41,392 bases of DNA from Plantago elongata (Eukaryota > Streptophyta > Magnoliopsida > Lamiales > Plantaginaceae): the NCBI GenBank assembly GCA_036897095.1, contig JAYMSP010000781.1, forward strand, positions 1-41,392, in the 5' to 3' direction. Position numbers and translations under genes: made by a program. Of the stretch, positions 1 to 12,838 are shown in pieces; position 1 is the stretch's first letter; every line of letters begins with the position of its first letter. Under the pieces are notes generated by a model. That model was not told the DNA's origin. It saw nothing but the letters and a program-made list of their open reading frames with translations, and did no database searches.

Positions 1-623
1 TACAAAACATCTCAAGAACTAACTCAAACTGAAATCAAAAGCAATGGGATCCAGTCCCCATCTTAACCACTCAAAAAATAAAATTAAAACAAGCAACTTG
101 GTTGAGGCCTCTACGTAAGATTACATAGGGGTTACTGTGAGTCCGCGAATCATGTCAGATAATTGGAACTCGCATGAATCCCGTCCAAAGCTTTGGCTTA
201 TGCGGAGTGAAGGCAGACACACGACTCATAGCATAAATAAAGGAAATCTCTAATAGAACCAGAAGCACAAATATATGATTCAATGTAAGCTTAGAGGATC
301 TTCTGGACTCCAACAGTACCAGTGCATCCCATAGCAAACTCACAAAAAAACATGATCCCCATTGGGCTCTTCTTGGTTGGCCTTCATTGGGCTCTTTAGT
401 TGGCCACATTTGGGCTCTTTTAGTTGCTTCCAAAAATAGTGCAAAGGTGACGGAAAAATCGGGCAAACAGGACACCCACAATACTTTAGACACCGGAGAA
501 AGAGAGTGAGGGACTATAATAGGATCATTACAACAACACTTACCTAGACACAGTAAAAAGTAGGAAACACAAGCAACAAGAACAAACATCACATACAAGA
601 TTAGCACTGATGATCAGTCATGT
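1..623. other. Unassigned DNA downstream of VPS18 exon 18
   Basis: No conserved protein is recognisable here on either strand. An open minus-strand frame of 150 codons (607 to 155) resembles nothing I know and has no exon-like borders, so I do not call it a gene. A short degenerate repeat occurs at about 350 to 425, where the motif TGGGCTCTT recurs three times at intervals of roughly 23 to 34 bp with TTGGCC beside it. The stretch is probably still VPS18 intron 18 or inserted repeat DNA, because the next expected VPS18 exon has not appeared by the window edge. Confidence 0.4.
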
Positions 624-1740
624 TGTAAGGCCCCGGTCTGGTCCGGACGTCAAGGATCGTGCCGAACTTCCAAATACATACATATATCAGAGTAATAATT
701 ATTACAATCCCAAATGTAATTTATAATTCGATAAATATACACACAGCTAGAAGATCAGCAGCGAAGAAAAGTCCTAGTCTGACTGTCTGTCTATCTACAC
801 CGATCCTTCCTCGTGCTCTAAACCTGGGAAATCATTATTGAAACAGGGAGAGCGTCAGTCATAAAGACTCAATGAGGATAATCATGCATGTATGAAAATG
901 CATGAATGCAACAGTATAGCAAACCAACACAACAAGCTGATCAAGAAGTTTAAACAGTGGGGAAACTGGTATCAGTCAGTCAGGATCATAGCACATGAAA
1001 GGTGCCAGATTTACAGTACTAAACAGAACTGTCTTGGGCTAGACCAAACGGATCAGGTTGCGATCAACATCAGTAGCAGCGTGACTGTGCGGGAGTTGCT
1101 TTTATGACGGGATGGCCCGTCATAACTCATAAAATCCAGACCGTTTGAATGGTTGTACAGTCAGGGGTGCCCGAAAAGATAGCGATGCAGGCCGGTTTAT
1201 AACAGTATGTCGACAATGTCGACCAGGACGGTTTCCCATTTTTTTTCAAAAACAGTGTGTGGTTGCTTTTCAAAATCAGTTTTCATGCAATGCAGTTCAT
1301 GAGGATTAACAGGACAGAATCAGGATGAAATATCATTCGACAACAGGAATAATATAATATCAGGTTAGTACAAGTCAGGTATCTGTAAAATACAAGTTAT
1401 CGACAGTTATACAGTCAGTAATTGCAATTAGTAAACGAGTCGTAGTCAGTCGGTCGTCGTCGGGTAGCCGCAGTCGGAGTTAGGCAGACAAATATATAGA
1501 CAGGAACATATACTGGAATTTAAAGAATGAACAGTAACAAATTTCCCAGGGCCGGATGCCAAAAGCCATTAATCGCTCACCTTGAATGGCTGGTATGCTA
1601 CGCAACTTCGAATCCTGATGCACGGATAAGGCTACTTAGCTTTTACGCAATAATAATCATAAGATTCCCGAAAATTCCCCCCCCCCCCCCCCCCCAAAAA
1701 AAAAAAACCCTCCGGCACGTCAGCCCTAAGGTGTTTTACA
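624..1740 (-). mobile_element. Probable solo LTR of a Ty3-like retrotransposon (fossil)
   Basis: Read on the minus strand, this stretch starts TGTAAAACACC and ends GGGGCCTTACA. It thus has the TG...CA ends and short inverted TGTAA/TTACA termini of an LTR. At 1117 bp it fits a Ty3/Gypsy LTR, and its style (alternating T-rich and CTGA-rich text, GC-rich last 60 bp) fits the plant Tekay/Del group, though that family call is only an impression. No primer-binding site or polypurine tract is visible next to it, so it looks like a solo LTR. The flanking 5-mers do not match, so it is old or its limits are a few bases off. It lies in the VPS18 3' intron, in the same direction as the gene. Confidence 0.5.
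1678..1707. repeat. Poly(C)-poly(A) tract
   Basis: A run of about 17 C is followed at once by about 12 A. On the minus (VPS18) strand it reads as a T run followed by a G run. Such tracts are unstable, and its length is liable to sequencing and assembly error. Confidence 0.85.
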
Positions 1741-1967
1741 GTAATAGAGCCAAAACAGATTGACTCCGTGATATTCGCTCTTGACCACATTCACAGTTAT
1801 GTATCCGGAAAAAGAGAAATAGTGCACATGCATTGTACATTGTAGGAACATAACTAGGGAGTAGAAACAGCAATATCATGTATTGACTATGACAATAACT
1901 ATTAAAAAAACAAAACAATAGTTAATGAAATGATCAATTGCCCAAATGAATTTCAGGAATATATCAC

Positions 1968-4900
1968 CTGTAGTGCAAGAGCAACTGCTTCTTTATGCAT
2001 GGACATCATACTGTATATATGGACACAGGCACGCATCTTTTTTGCATTCAGGCAAAGACGCAAGGCATATTTTGGATCATAAAAGAAGTCAGGGGCATCC
2101 AGCTGACCCTTCCCCATTTTGCACTGCAGGAAGCGCAGAAGAGTGCTTTCGTCCTCCTAAAGCATGCAGAAATTACCAGTTAGACTTTTAAAAAGTGTGA
2201 ACTAATAGGTCTATACACTTCTCATATGAACAAATGCATGGCAGAAGCATGGCTAATTATCATCAAGTAAATTGAAAATTAATATATCAAGGAATCAAAT
2301 GATCCAACAGAAACAATTACCTGCTTCAAGAACCTAGTTAATGAATAATGCACAGATTGAGTATCATACTGTATGCATACTCTTTAGTTAGGTCCTTAAA
2401 GCTTGTTACAGAAAGTTAAAAGAAACAAGATACATAAGTGCGAAGATGACCTGGACATAACCATTTAACGAGACCATTAAATGTCTCATGCTGATTTATA
2501 GGACCACACACAGTATATATGCACAGCGGTTTACCAAAAGCACGCTGATTCTAAGCACACAAATAGACTGCCATTCAAGCCATGGGCAGTATTTTACACA
2601 CCAGAACTCCAGAAATGGGACCTTAAAGAAATTCAAACAGAGAAGATATGTTTCTATTGAGCTAACCAACCTGTTTGGCATACAAGAAGAGCAACAGATT
2701 GTGAACACTAGGATCCTCATTCTGCAAACGATGAACACAATGCTCGAGATACTTTATAACTTCGTGAGTTTCATTCCTGCAGAAGAATAGGTACAACACA
2801 TTACTGAGCACATAGTCCTATAGTTAAGCTATAACCATAAGAACAATCTTTAGATGAACACATATTTCAACCTGGGGAAAATGATTCAAATTCTAAAAAA
2901 AATCCTTAACTGAAGTTGCAAATTCCTTATTAGGAAACATAACCGATACAACCCATACCTTAAGACATTGCAGACACAGCATTAATCATATCCTGTCATG
3001 ACTAAACTTAAAGGATCATGTTACATATGTAGGATTGTTTAATTATGGTGATCTTATCCCCTCTCTAAACTTCTAAACTTTTCTGAAGATGTGGCTCTTC
3101 TACCGAAAATGATACAAAGGCCAATCAGCATACCTACAAGTCTATGTTCCTAAAAACCATCAGGTGTCATGACAGACATATATATAACCACTTCTAAATA
3201 ATAGTCGAGAAACCAATTCGCGGTTTTGCAGCTAAGGAAGATGAGTTCACATTACTTTGCATGTGGTTCGCATGAATAACGCATCATTGCAGGAATGAGC
3301 TTCTTTGGGTTTAGATCCTTCGTGATCATCCATGATTCAACCGTTTCATAAGCATCGAGCATGATAAGGTCTGGAGCAAACTTGTACTGCACGTTAAGAA
3401 ATTGTTATGCTGTCTCACACAAACACTGACCAGGGCCAGCTCAAACTGATCACTTAGATTACAAGGCATACATAGATGCTTAACACCACTAATAAGAAAA
3501 ACGAGTATTGAAAGAATTAGATAGCAGAAGTCCAATATACTTTTTTGAGAAGGTTTTTTAACAGAGATTTAAAAGGAAAGGAGGGGGAAACAAAGAAAAA
3601 GGACATTGGAGTATCCCGTCTAGTGAACATTAAAATTGGATACAAATCATTAGACTACCATAGACACAGACCTGCAGTTCTATAGGAACATTGGGCTTCT
3701 GAAGAACTCGCAAAGCTTTTTTTGCTTCTCCTAGCTGTACAGGGGTAAGCACTAGTAAATAAATAAGATTTAAACAGTTCAATATTCCAGATCACTGAAA
3801 ATAACACAGATCCATATGATGCAGAAGGCTAGTTTCTAGAATTATGGCGAACACGCTACGCGTGTTAGCGTGTTATTGTAGAACTTAAGAGGTTGAGATG
3901 ACTAAGGCAGCCGGAAACACGTATAGTGTATTATTTAAGTCTCAAGTTATAATTGAATTACAGAATAACAAAGATGATAAAATCCAAGATGTTCGATTGA
4001 GAATTTGTGAAATATGTTCTATGGTTAATATGTTGCAAATGAGTCCAATTAAATTACAATGAATTTGTCAATTGTACTCAATTGCACAACTCTAATAGTT
4101 GTGTAATTATATACTATGTGTGTAAATAATAATATACACCACTGAGAAAATTTTAATTTCGGGTGTATGTGCTTCAATCTTACATAAAACATAATATGAA
4201 ATCATTACGCCGTATCAAGTTTTTGAAGGTTTAATTGAATTCTCACATCTAGCACTTTGTAAAAGAGAGAATGAATGTATGAACAAATAAATAAAAAGAA
4301 TAAAAAAACATGGTTTCCCCCAAATAAACAACAAATTATGACTGAAACAAAATTATTTTCACAGTTCACAAAGTGTACTGACGATGAGTTTCTAAATCAT
4401 GTGAAAGTTAAGTTTCTCAACAGTCGTATGTGTCTAAAGTAATTTTCTTATAAAATCTGACAAATCCTACAAATAGTGCTTTACAGGTTGAAGGAGTAGC
4501 TATAAAGTAGGTATACTGCTGTCTGTCTGAATTAATGCTTTACTGGATAACATCTATGTCAAGAAGAAGTGCATTGATAACAAATATTGGAAGAAGTAAA
4601 TTTGAAGTATCCATAAGCTAAGCAACAATAACATCAAAGCAACATGAAAGAAAAAGCACCTGAGTATAATGGTGAACGACAACCTCATGTTGCTCCTTTA
4701 GACTAGCAAAGAATACCAGTTCATCGACTCTTCCATGGCTGCAATATTTCATAATAAACATAAGAATTTATCCAATGCTGCATTCAAAATTGAAAATTAG
4801 TTCAATATTGCAATGCACCAATCACTAGGTCTTCCTTTCCTCTACATGACTACATCTAACCTAACCCAAAAGAAGTACTGGACCCAAGAAAGTTAAAGGT

Positions 4901-7900
4901 TACTGCTGAAAGTACAAGGCAAAAAGGAGAAACCTTTCTAAAAGTTTCATGGTGGTAGCTTCGTCCAACACATCTTTGCAGTCGCTCAAGAAAGCACGGA
5001 ATTCAGTGATGATTGATTGGTACTCTGAACTGTCAGACACATGATCATCATCCAGAAGTAGCCGGTTAATCTGATAGTGAAGATGCAAATTGTCAAGAAC
5101 AATTGAACAATGGCCATACTCACTTGTATGTTCCCTTAGAAAGAAAGCAAAACTTCCAGAGAGAAACATTAAAATCGATATGTATATATGAAGTTTATAA
5201 GTCCATAAACCAGTAAAATGCTGAGTCACCTTATCTAAATATAATTCAGTTGCCCATGTGGAAATCATTGTTACTTGGCATTTGTCATCCTCCGTAAAAC
5301 TATCAAGTTTTCGCAACAGAAATGTTATTAAAGCGTCCTGCAAAACAGTTGAACAAACTGTTATGATGTGAAGCACAATTCATCACCATAAAAGCAACTT
5401 TACTTCAAAGAAGCTGATTTTTCATGATGATTAGTTAAAGGGGGTAACAGTTACCTGTTCACTTAAGCTAATAAACTTCAAACTGATCTCTTCAAAAGAC
5501 AAGACATTGTTTATCTGCAAAGAAAGCAAATAGGTGTAGTTATCAGATAAGAGCAAGATGATAGTAAAAATAAGTATTACTTATTAAGCATATATATCAA
5601 CTAAAATAAAAGGGAGAACAATTCACAGAAAGTGTGATACACCGACGCAGACCAAAAGAAAGCTAGACTATAAGCATCAGGTAAAGGAATTCTGCGGCAT
5701 TAAATAAACAAAAGAAACAACACGAATAGACTTTTCACTCTACCAATTCAGGCTATACACAATGCAGAAGCATCTGGTGCTTCTTTGTTTCCCTATGCAC
5801 CAAACATCAGGCCTTCATAGAACCAGACATCAATTCAAACATGTACCCCATAACAACAGGTCATCATATCACGAGAATCAGTAGGGGTCAAGCATATACT
5901 GCTATTATAAAGTTCCATCAACATGTTTACAGTAGTCTCTGAATGGTTTTTTAATATTATGTAGAGTGGGACAAGACCTTCCAAATATTTGTTTCACATG
6001 CAGCAACTATGCCAAAACAAAAGCAAATGTTCTACCCATTACCCAAATCCGACCATATTCTTTCATGCAGTCAGTCCATCCCTTCTTGAGATATTTCACA
6101 ATCTCATCTCATAAGAATCATGGTACTCACTAAAGCACCATCCTTCAAATTAACCATATATATACAGAATGACAGGGCACCAGACACTATTTTCTAAGTC
6201 TCCATGACCACTTCCCAAAACAAGGAAAGCCTAGGAAGGCTGAAACCACCAACTTTAGCAGGAAAGCAAACATTCTGACTCTGCACTATGTGAAACCGTC
6301 TTATCCTATCCTTCCCCTCTTCTCTTTGTTTTTCTCCGATCAATATGCTACTGCCAACAGGATAGGAAGTAATAGAAGATAAGATGGGAGGCGCACAAGT
6401 TTAATTTAGATAGTGTCACATGTCTGCACTTAGACAAATATCCATTCCTGGATCCTTCTATCGTCCCGGATTCTGATAAAATTTATCTCAGTGCTCTTAT
6501 TGCTCTATAAATTAATTAATTCTCTACAACATTCCCCAACTAGTTCACCCAAATACACACACCAAACAACCAAGCAATTAGAAGTTATATCTTGAATTTC
6601 AATCCCGATCCTACTACTGGGATCCCGATTCAGGAAACACCAGGGGATGCTATGCAACCTGGAAAAGAGGTAACCATCCCAGGCAGGCTTGAAAATCAGA
6701 GAAGTGAGGAAGAATGGCCAACAGTGACCACAGAGTGATACATAATCCATTATTGGGTAAAATATACTACAACTTTTCATGCCAAAATGCACTGAACAAT
6801 GCATTTAGACTTTGCTCCCCTTTTCAAATACATTACAATTAAAGATGCTAATTGATGGCAAATCAAAATTATATGACCTTTGCATAAAAAGAAGCTGCTC
6901 TGAAATAATCCTTGGCAGTAAAAGCTGCTTCAGCCTGCATCAGCAACATCAAAGTGATAAAGCTGGCCGTTATTACAAAAATAAGATGCAGATGTTAATT
7001 ACTTATTGAAATAAGGTGACGAGCAAGGGAGGGACTTCCGAAGTGTTGCCAAATTGACACCAACCTGCACCAAATAAACTTGATCTCTTTGAAGAGCATC
7101 ACGACAATTAGCCAAAGCCACAGCATATGCGTTCATGTCCAAATAAACTTTCCACATGTCACGTCCCTCATCATTCACCGAAACCTAATTAATAATGCAA
7201 ATCAAGAGAATGAGAGATCATATATAGAGTGATGCGTGATTGAAATAAATCAAATAATACATAATATTAAAAAACAAATTACTGCACCTGAAATATGGCA
7301 CTCTGATCATATGCATAGAAAAGCCCCGCAGAGGCATCACTGCATAAACCTTTAACACCCTTTGAGACTGCATCAGGTGTTTGATTGAAACAAAGATCCT
7401 CAACAACCTGTCCACTGATCCTATTTACAACCTGCAAATTATTGTAAAAAAAGGAACAACATGATTTCTTGTAGATAACAATTTAATTTACAGAGTGATC
7501 CTATAGTCCATCCATTCACCTGAAGGACGGGAGAGGTAAAATATATAATAAGTCCATACTTGTTAATTAACAGTGAACTAGCAAATCACATGGTAGCTTC
7601 AGTTGTTCAATAATGTGAACATAAATCTAACGGTAATACATCTCACATTATGTTTGGGATTCAAGAAGCAAGTCAAGCAGTAGAAAAGGTATCTAATGTT
7701 GACCGATTATTGTTCTCCCTCAGAGGATGTGCCTCACGAAAAAAACTAGCGTGAACTGAAAAGGTCAATAAAAGTCGAATGTTTGGGTAGGCATTTCACA
7801 CACATGGTTGTTCTATCTTGGTAATTCTGGATTCTACATCATACAGAAATAAATTCATCATTCACATGGGACATTAAAGTGCTTTCGATCACAATTAAAA

Positions 7901-10900
7901 TCTCAAGACAGCGCACAGGTTCATGATTTGAAGAGAAAGATAACATTAATGGAAAGCAAAAGGAGACTGGGAAAAGAAAAAAAAGAATGATGCCACCAAG
8001 TCAGATTTGGCAAATTGTGCAGGATGGATCTTTTATCCAAAAGAGAGCACTCTAGTACAATTATCTACAATTCTAGGCTAGATCAAAATTTTCAACTCTC
8101 GGAATGTCCATTCCTCCGATCATTCATAGAATATCAAGTTAAGGAACTCTGGACATGTCTGGTTTGGGCAGAGCTAAGGACTGCAAAGTCAGCAGTCTGC
8201 AACTACTTGATCTTAAGGGATCTATTCCACCTAATCAGATTAACGTGCAATACGAACTGGAACTGAGCAACATCAAAATGATCAATTTCATGCACACACC
8301 TTAACCTTGTTTCCAACCAGAAGAAGGAAATGGAACTCTGATACAGCCAGAGAGGTAGGTTTGACAAGTGCACCTTCACCTAGTTTCGAGTAGTCTAACA
8401 GAGCTTTGTTCTCAACAAAGTTTTCATCCCCATTTGGCGAACTACCACAAAGTCAAAAAAAAAAAAACTTAGTAATAGAATATGGGAGCAGAAGTCAAGT
8501 GATCTAGTTAACCGTAAAAAAGTTAAGATAACAAGTCCAATTGTCAACCTATGGGTCGCTCCAAAATTAAGTCCACCATGATAGATTCCTGCCCCAGATA
8601 ACCATGCAAAATGTATTGCCCTCCTCTGTTTGAAGAAAAAATGAAGTTCACTGCACGTAGATACAGACAATCAAATTCACTCATAGAAGCACACCAAAAC
8701 CTAATAACCAGCAATTTTATGCACACAGAAATCTTAACCACCACCATCAATGGCCAGAATAATGCCGCTTGTAGCCCAAAAAAATATTCAAGAGATTCAA
8801 AGTGGCAGTAATCACATGCCTGTTTGGTATTTCACCAGGAAGTTCCATGAAGTGAATTGCACGCTCTGCATAGCTGGCAAAAACAGACTGTACGACAAAT
8901 GTAAATAGCACAAATTTAAGTTGCCGCCACTATTATTTAGAGAAGTCATTTGGCCAATGTCATATTGGAATGGGAGTGGGGAAACAAATTTCTGAATGCA
9001 CAAAAAGTCAATTGGCACGTAGATATAGTATACTAAGATGTGGTTCAGTAAACGGCTTGTGATAATTAATAATATTAGCATTTGTCCGTTGTTCTTAAAT
9101 CCAACTGAGGAAGACAAATAAGATTTTGAATGGAATGTAAGAACTCATATCAATCTTAAAAAGGAAAATGAGAAAGTCATATGAGAAGCCAATCTAAACT
9201 TACTTCCAGTGAGCCCACTCCAGTGAAAGTATAAAGCCGGGTAGGAGTTACTGCCATTACGTAATAACGTGTTCCAGTATTTATACTAGTTGTTTCCATC
9301 TGCAAAATAAATATATAAACAAGTATAGATGATGAGAACAAGTGATGCAACAGTAGTCAAGAAGAAGAATAATATATGAGATCTATTCAAAGGGGGGAAA
9401 TACAAGAGAAGACGAGAAAAACCTTTTGAATTGGGTGAATATATCTAAATACAAAATGCTATCCAGTTTAGTCCACATAATAAAAAATTCTTTAAAAAAT
9501 AATAAGGCGTTTTATTAAAAGGAAGAGAATGATGTACGGGATGTGTACTGCAGCAAAACAGACAAACAGGAGTCTAGACTAGGTCTATCAAGCAAAGGGT
9601 TCAAGGCTACCCCATTGTACCAGTCATGTATATCCAAAAAAGTTCTGAATAAACTTCCAGTCCAGGTTAGAAACATCATGAAAACACCTATCGTTTCATT
9701 TTATCCAAATGCACGAAGCTACACAACTGGGAATGAGATTCCAAAGAGTCATTTATCTTTATCTATAAATTCCTCCTCCATGCCCAGGGCAGATATTTGC
9801 CACTTTTCTTGGCATATTCCAAGACAAATAACATACTCCTAAAAAGGCTTGATATAACAGCCAAACCAATTTGCAATGAAGGAAACAGGTGTAAAATGGA
9901 TTCACCATCAGATTTACACATAGAAATACCACTCTAGTAGTATATAATAAAAATATATAAATAAGAAGACACCCAATTGTTTATCTACATGATAGAAGAA
10001 GTGGGATCAGTGTAGGTTAATGAAGGGAGAGGGCTCCAATATAGAAATGGCTCAGGAACAATTATCACTCCCACAATCAACAAAGTCTTAAAAGGCAAGG
10101 AGAGTTCCGACAGTTTAAAAAATTGCCAAGAACAGTCTGCAGGTTGAACTTCACTTAACAATGCATTTAGATCTCACATTTAATTAAAACTGCTATATTA
10201 GCTTAAGTAAATTTGGGAAGTATCAGAGAAAACACCTAGGAGGTATCAAGTAATCTGTGAGTTTCTTAAATATGTATATTTGAACACCATTTTCAGCACC
10301 TGTATAATTCAGGAAAATTATTGCTTAAAACAATGGGAAGAGTAAGTTGAAAAATGTAAAACCTGCAAGGCCATGAAAGCTTCTCGAAGTTCGTTTAGTT
10401 CAAATAAAAAATTGATGTACTTTTCCCTTTTATCCTTTTCGTCGACTGAAACTTCATGAAGCTGGCCATTGTCAGTGCCAATAATGATTTCCCTTGTGGA
10501 AGCTGTCCAAAGAAAGAAATAGAAAAAAAGATACAGCTCAAGTATCAATATGTCAGATGATTTCACATTTTGGCATCTAACTTTGGGCTTCCGTGTACTT
10601 GCTCCTTCCCGTGATAAGCTTCCCATATTCTTTTTTATCAACAAAACAAGAAAAATTGGAAGATGGAATATTTATTTAAATGGAAAATGACAGAGAATGA
10701 ATAGAAATTGATAGTGGGTTGATAAAGTGGAAAATTCAGTATATTTTAAATGAAGATTGAATAAGATACAAAATGGATGGTGGGTAAGTAAAGTTGTAAA
10801 TATGACTGTATCAGTCAAGTGCGGTAAAGATTCCGATTACTAAAAATGGGAAGCATTTGGACGACTAAAATAGCAAAATGGGAGGCTTTGACCAGGATGG

Positions 10901-12572
10901 AGGGAGTTGTATGTATTTTGCTATCTACTACCATCTTTATCTTTTAACTATAAGGTCAAACAGATCACACCCTGGTTCTCACACTTTTGGTCAATTTCTC
11001 TACACTCATGGAAATCTTGTAACTCACCAGTTACATATATATTTGGAGCTATAAGATAATGGAGTTACAACAACTAGGAAAGTTAATGATCGCTCTGTAG
11101 TGATTGTGGAGTAGAAAGTTCCTGGCATCAGTTCAGAAGTATAAAAAATGAAAAGAATTGATTATAAGGAGTTAGCAAGACAGACTTATGACCAAATATG
11201 AATAGCTATGGTATGAGACAGCAGTAACCAAAACTGACAATCCATAACTCCAACTAGTAGGCTCAACTAAAACCCTCCAAAAGTTCAATAGGTCAAAAGT
11301 GAAATTCAATACAGCCCAAAAGTTGAAGAACGAAGTACATGCAGATTTGCATGAAAGAAAATTCACTTACCCTCCGTAATTTGCTGCTTATTCCAAGCAA
11401 CCGCATTCACAACAAGGCCTTTCAGTTTACTGAAAAGGTGAGGCTTAGCCCATTTTGCATGTGTATAGAATGTATCAGATGTCCCACCGCCAACTACGGT
11501 GGCTATACAGTGACTGCCTCCAGCATCAACAAAAACCTTATGGATTGACTGTTCGCCGGATCTACCAGCTGAGAGATCAATATCTAGCAAACAGTAGTCT
11601 TATGAGTCAACTGTATATGAATCTTAAGACATTATATCAACCAAGTTCAAAGCTCCAAATATCCTTTATAGATCTAACTAAATGGATTATTCTTGTTCAA
11701 ACATGAAGACATCATCTGACCAAGTCAGATAAGATGGAGCAAACTCAATATATTAACAAAGCATGCATCTCTTTACCAATGCCTATGGATGAATCATAAC
11801 ATACACACAAATGTAGTGATGTAGAACTGCTTCACCATTATCCACAGGGAAATTGCAACCGAAAGTAGGAATAGAAGCTAAAAGAATCAGGTGTCCATTC
11901 GGCAGTAAAAGAGACTTCAAAAACACAAAATCATAAAGGAACTGCCATCAAACCGGAGCAATTGCAGATGAATGAGATTACAGGAACACGGTTTCTTTGA
12001 TATTAGTTATTACATGCAACAGCAAAAAAAGTGCACGACACACATGAATTGTAGATCAGTAACTACCAGTGCTCTGCTAATCTATCTAATAAGCTAGACT
12101 GATAGAGGAAAATGTATCCTGTTTATTGGATATTTGGATATCAGACGAGGCTCGTTTGAAATAATTATCGATCATCCATAAAACAAACTTCCTATTAGTT
12201 CCTAAGCTATTTATTAACTTCTCCCTATTTCAGTTTCGGATCATAGTTTTGGTACTTTCTCAATGTGCGCCATTAAACTGGTTTATCTAGAGAGAACAAT
12301 AACAATAACAATAACATCAATGTAAACTCCCAATGCTTAAACAACTGAACAATGATATTCGATTCGATTCAATTGAACTCAAGTGAAAATAACACAAACT
12401 CACCAAAAGAAGAACCGGCGCCAAAATCGTGGCGAATAACCCATCCTTTGCTGGTTCCCAATACAATAACGTCGTTTCCAGCGGCCATACACGTAATGAC
12501 ACCCTTCCCCTTGGAGGCATATCTCTCCAGCAAGTCAACAGAAAACAATTGCCCGCTATGGTCGTCTACCAT
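1968..12572 (-). CDS. VPS18: VPS18, vacuolar sorting HOPS/CORVET subunit (exons 1-18; 3' part outside window)
   Basis: VPS18 is a shared core subunit of the HOPS and CORVET complexes, which tether late endosomes and vacuoles before SNARE-driven fusion at the vacuolar membrane. Coding exons, read right to left: 12572-12404, 11583-11371, 10502-10363, 9299-9204, 8887-8820, 8650-8549, 8441-8300, 7431-7288, 7184-7065, 6934-6878, 5514-5455, 5337-5230, 5070-4934, 4738-4660, 3734-3672, 3386-3256, 2776-2671, 2156-1968. They total 2124 nt, 708 codons, with no stop. The start is at 12572 (MVDDHSGQLFSVDLLERYA). Landmarks match the plant family: GVITCMAAGNDVIVLGTSKG (exon 1), RRAIHFAWLSGAGIYHGGLN (exon 6), DDKCQVTMISTWATELYLDK (exon 12) and FFYDPKYALRLCL (exon 18). 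About the first 400 residues form the beta-propeller and Pep3/Vps18 region; helical clathrin-like repeats follow. The coiled coil and RING-H2, roughly 280 residues, must lie left of the window or be lost. The exon 5 donor is GC. Confidence 0.95.
3850..3874. repeat. GC-rich hairpin in VPS18 intron 14
   Basis: AACACGCTA (3850-3858) and TAGCGTGTT (3866-3874) form a perfect 9-bp stem around a 7-nt loop, standing out in AT-rich intron DNA. On the minus strand CTAG follows ten bases after the hairpin, as at a Helitron 3' end, but the next base is A rather than the expected T. It is either a decayed Helitron terminus or a chance hairpin. Confidence 0.45.
8651..8819 (-). other. VPS18 intron 5, a GC-AG intron
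   Basis: The frame of VPS18 holds across this intron only if exon 5 ends ...CCA AAC AG at 8820 and exon 6 starts T GAA CTT at 8650, giving the conserved PN-S-ELHFF junction. The intron then begins GCATGT and ends GTGCAG. Using the nearby GT instead gives an immediate stop. GC-AG introns are a known minor class spliced by the normal U2 machinery. Confidence 0.85.
10655..10906. mobile_element. Decayed Stowaway-like MITE in VPS18 intron 2
   Basis: The right end, read backwards, is CTCCCTCCATCCTGGTCAAA followed by GCCTCCCATTTTGC, typical of plant Stowaway termini. The internal text (weakly repeated runs such as TGGATGGTGGGTAAGTAAAG) is also typical. No good left terminus is visible, so the left limit is approximate and the element is probably truncated or diverged. 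Such MITEs are non-autonomous Tc1/mariner derivatives. Confidence 0.5.
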
Positions 12573-12816
12573 TGTGTGTTTATTCTGAGCTCGATATGTG
12601 TGAAATAGCTAGCTCAAAAACGTAGATCATCAAAATCCTTTCGACTGATTTGCCCTCAGTCGGAGTACTAGCAGCAAAAGGCGAGCAGTCGACAAGGCGG
12701 AAGAGTAGTACAGTAGATCAATGAAAAATTCACGAATACGAAATACAGAACATCTAGTATATACATCTATCTATCTGATTGCCCAATTTTACAGTTACTC
12801 AAAAATTCAAACACAA
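12573..12816 (-). promoter_or_regulatory. VPS18 promoter and 5' UTR, cut short by a Helitron end
   Basis: These 244 bp are all that separates the VPS18 start codon from the 3' terminus of the neighbouring Helitron. On the minus strand a weak TATA-like stretch (TGTATATACT, about 12760) lies about 190 bp upstream of the ATG, and C/T-rich leader-like sequence follows it. Any VPS18 control elements further upstream would now lie beyond the Helitron or within it. Confidence 0.5.
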
Positions 12817-12838
12817 CTAGTACTAACCCACCCGTAAC
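12817..12838 (-). repeat. Helitron 3' terminal hairpin and CTAG end
   Basis: The minus strand shows a 5-bp stem (one T-G pair) with a 3-nt loop, an 8-10 nt spacer and the CTAG terminus followed by T. This is the signal at which rolling-circle transposition ends, and it lies 245 bp from the VPS18 start codon. Confidence 0.6.

Noticed and set aside
155-607. Open minus-strand frame of 150 codons
   Set aside because: Hydrophobic and unlike any family I know; it shows no conserved motif and lies in repeat-rich intron DNA. Chance frames of this size occur.
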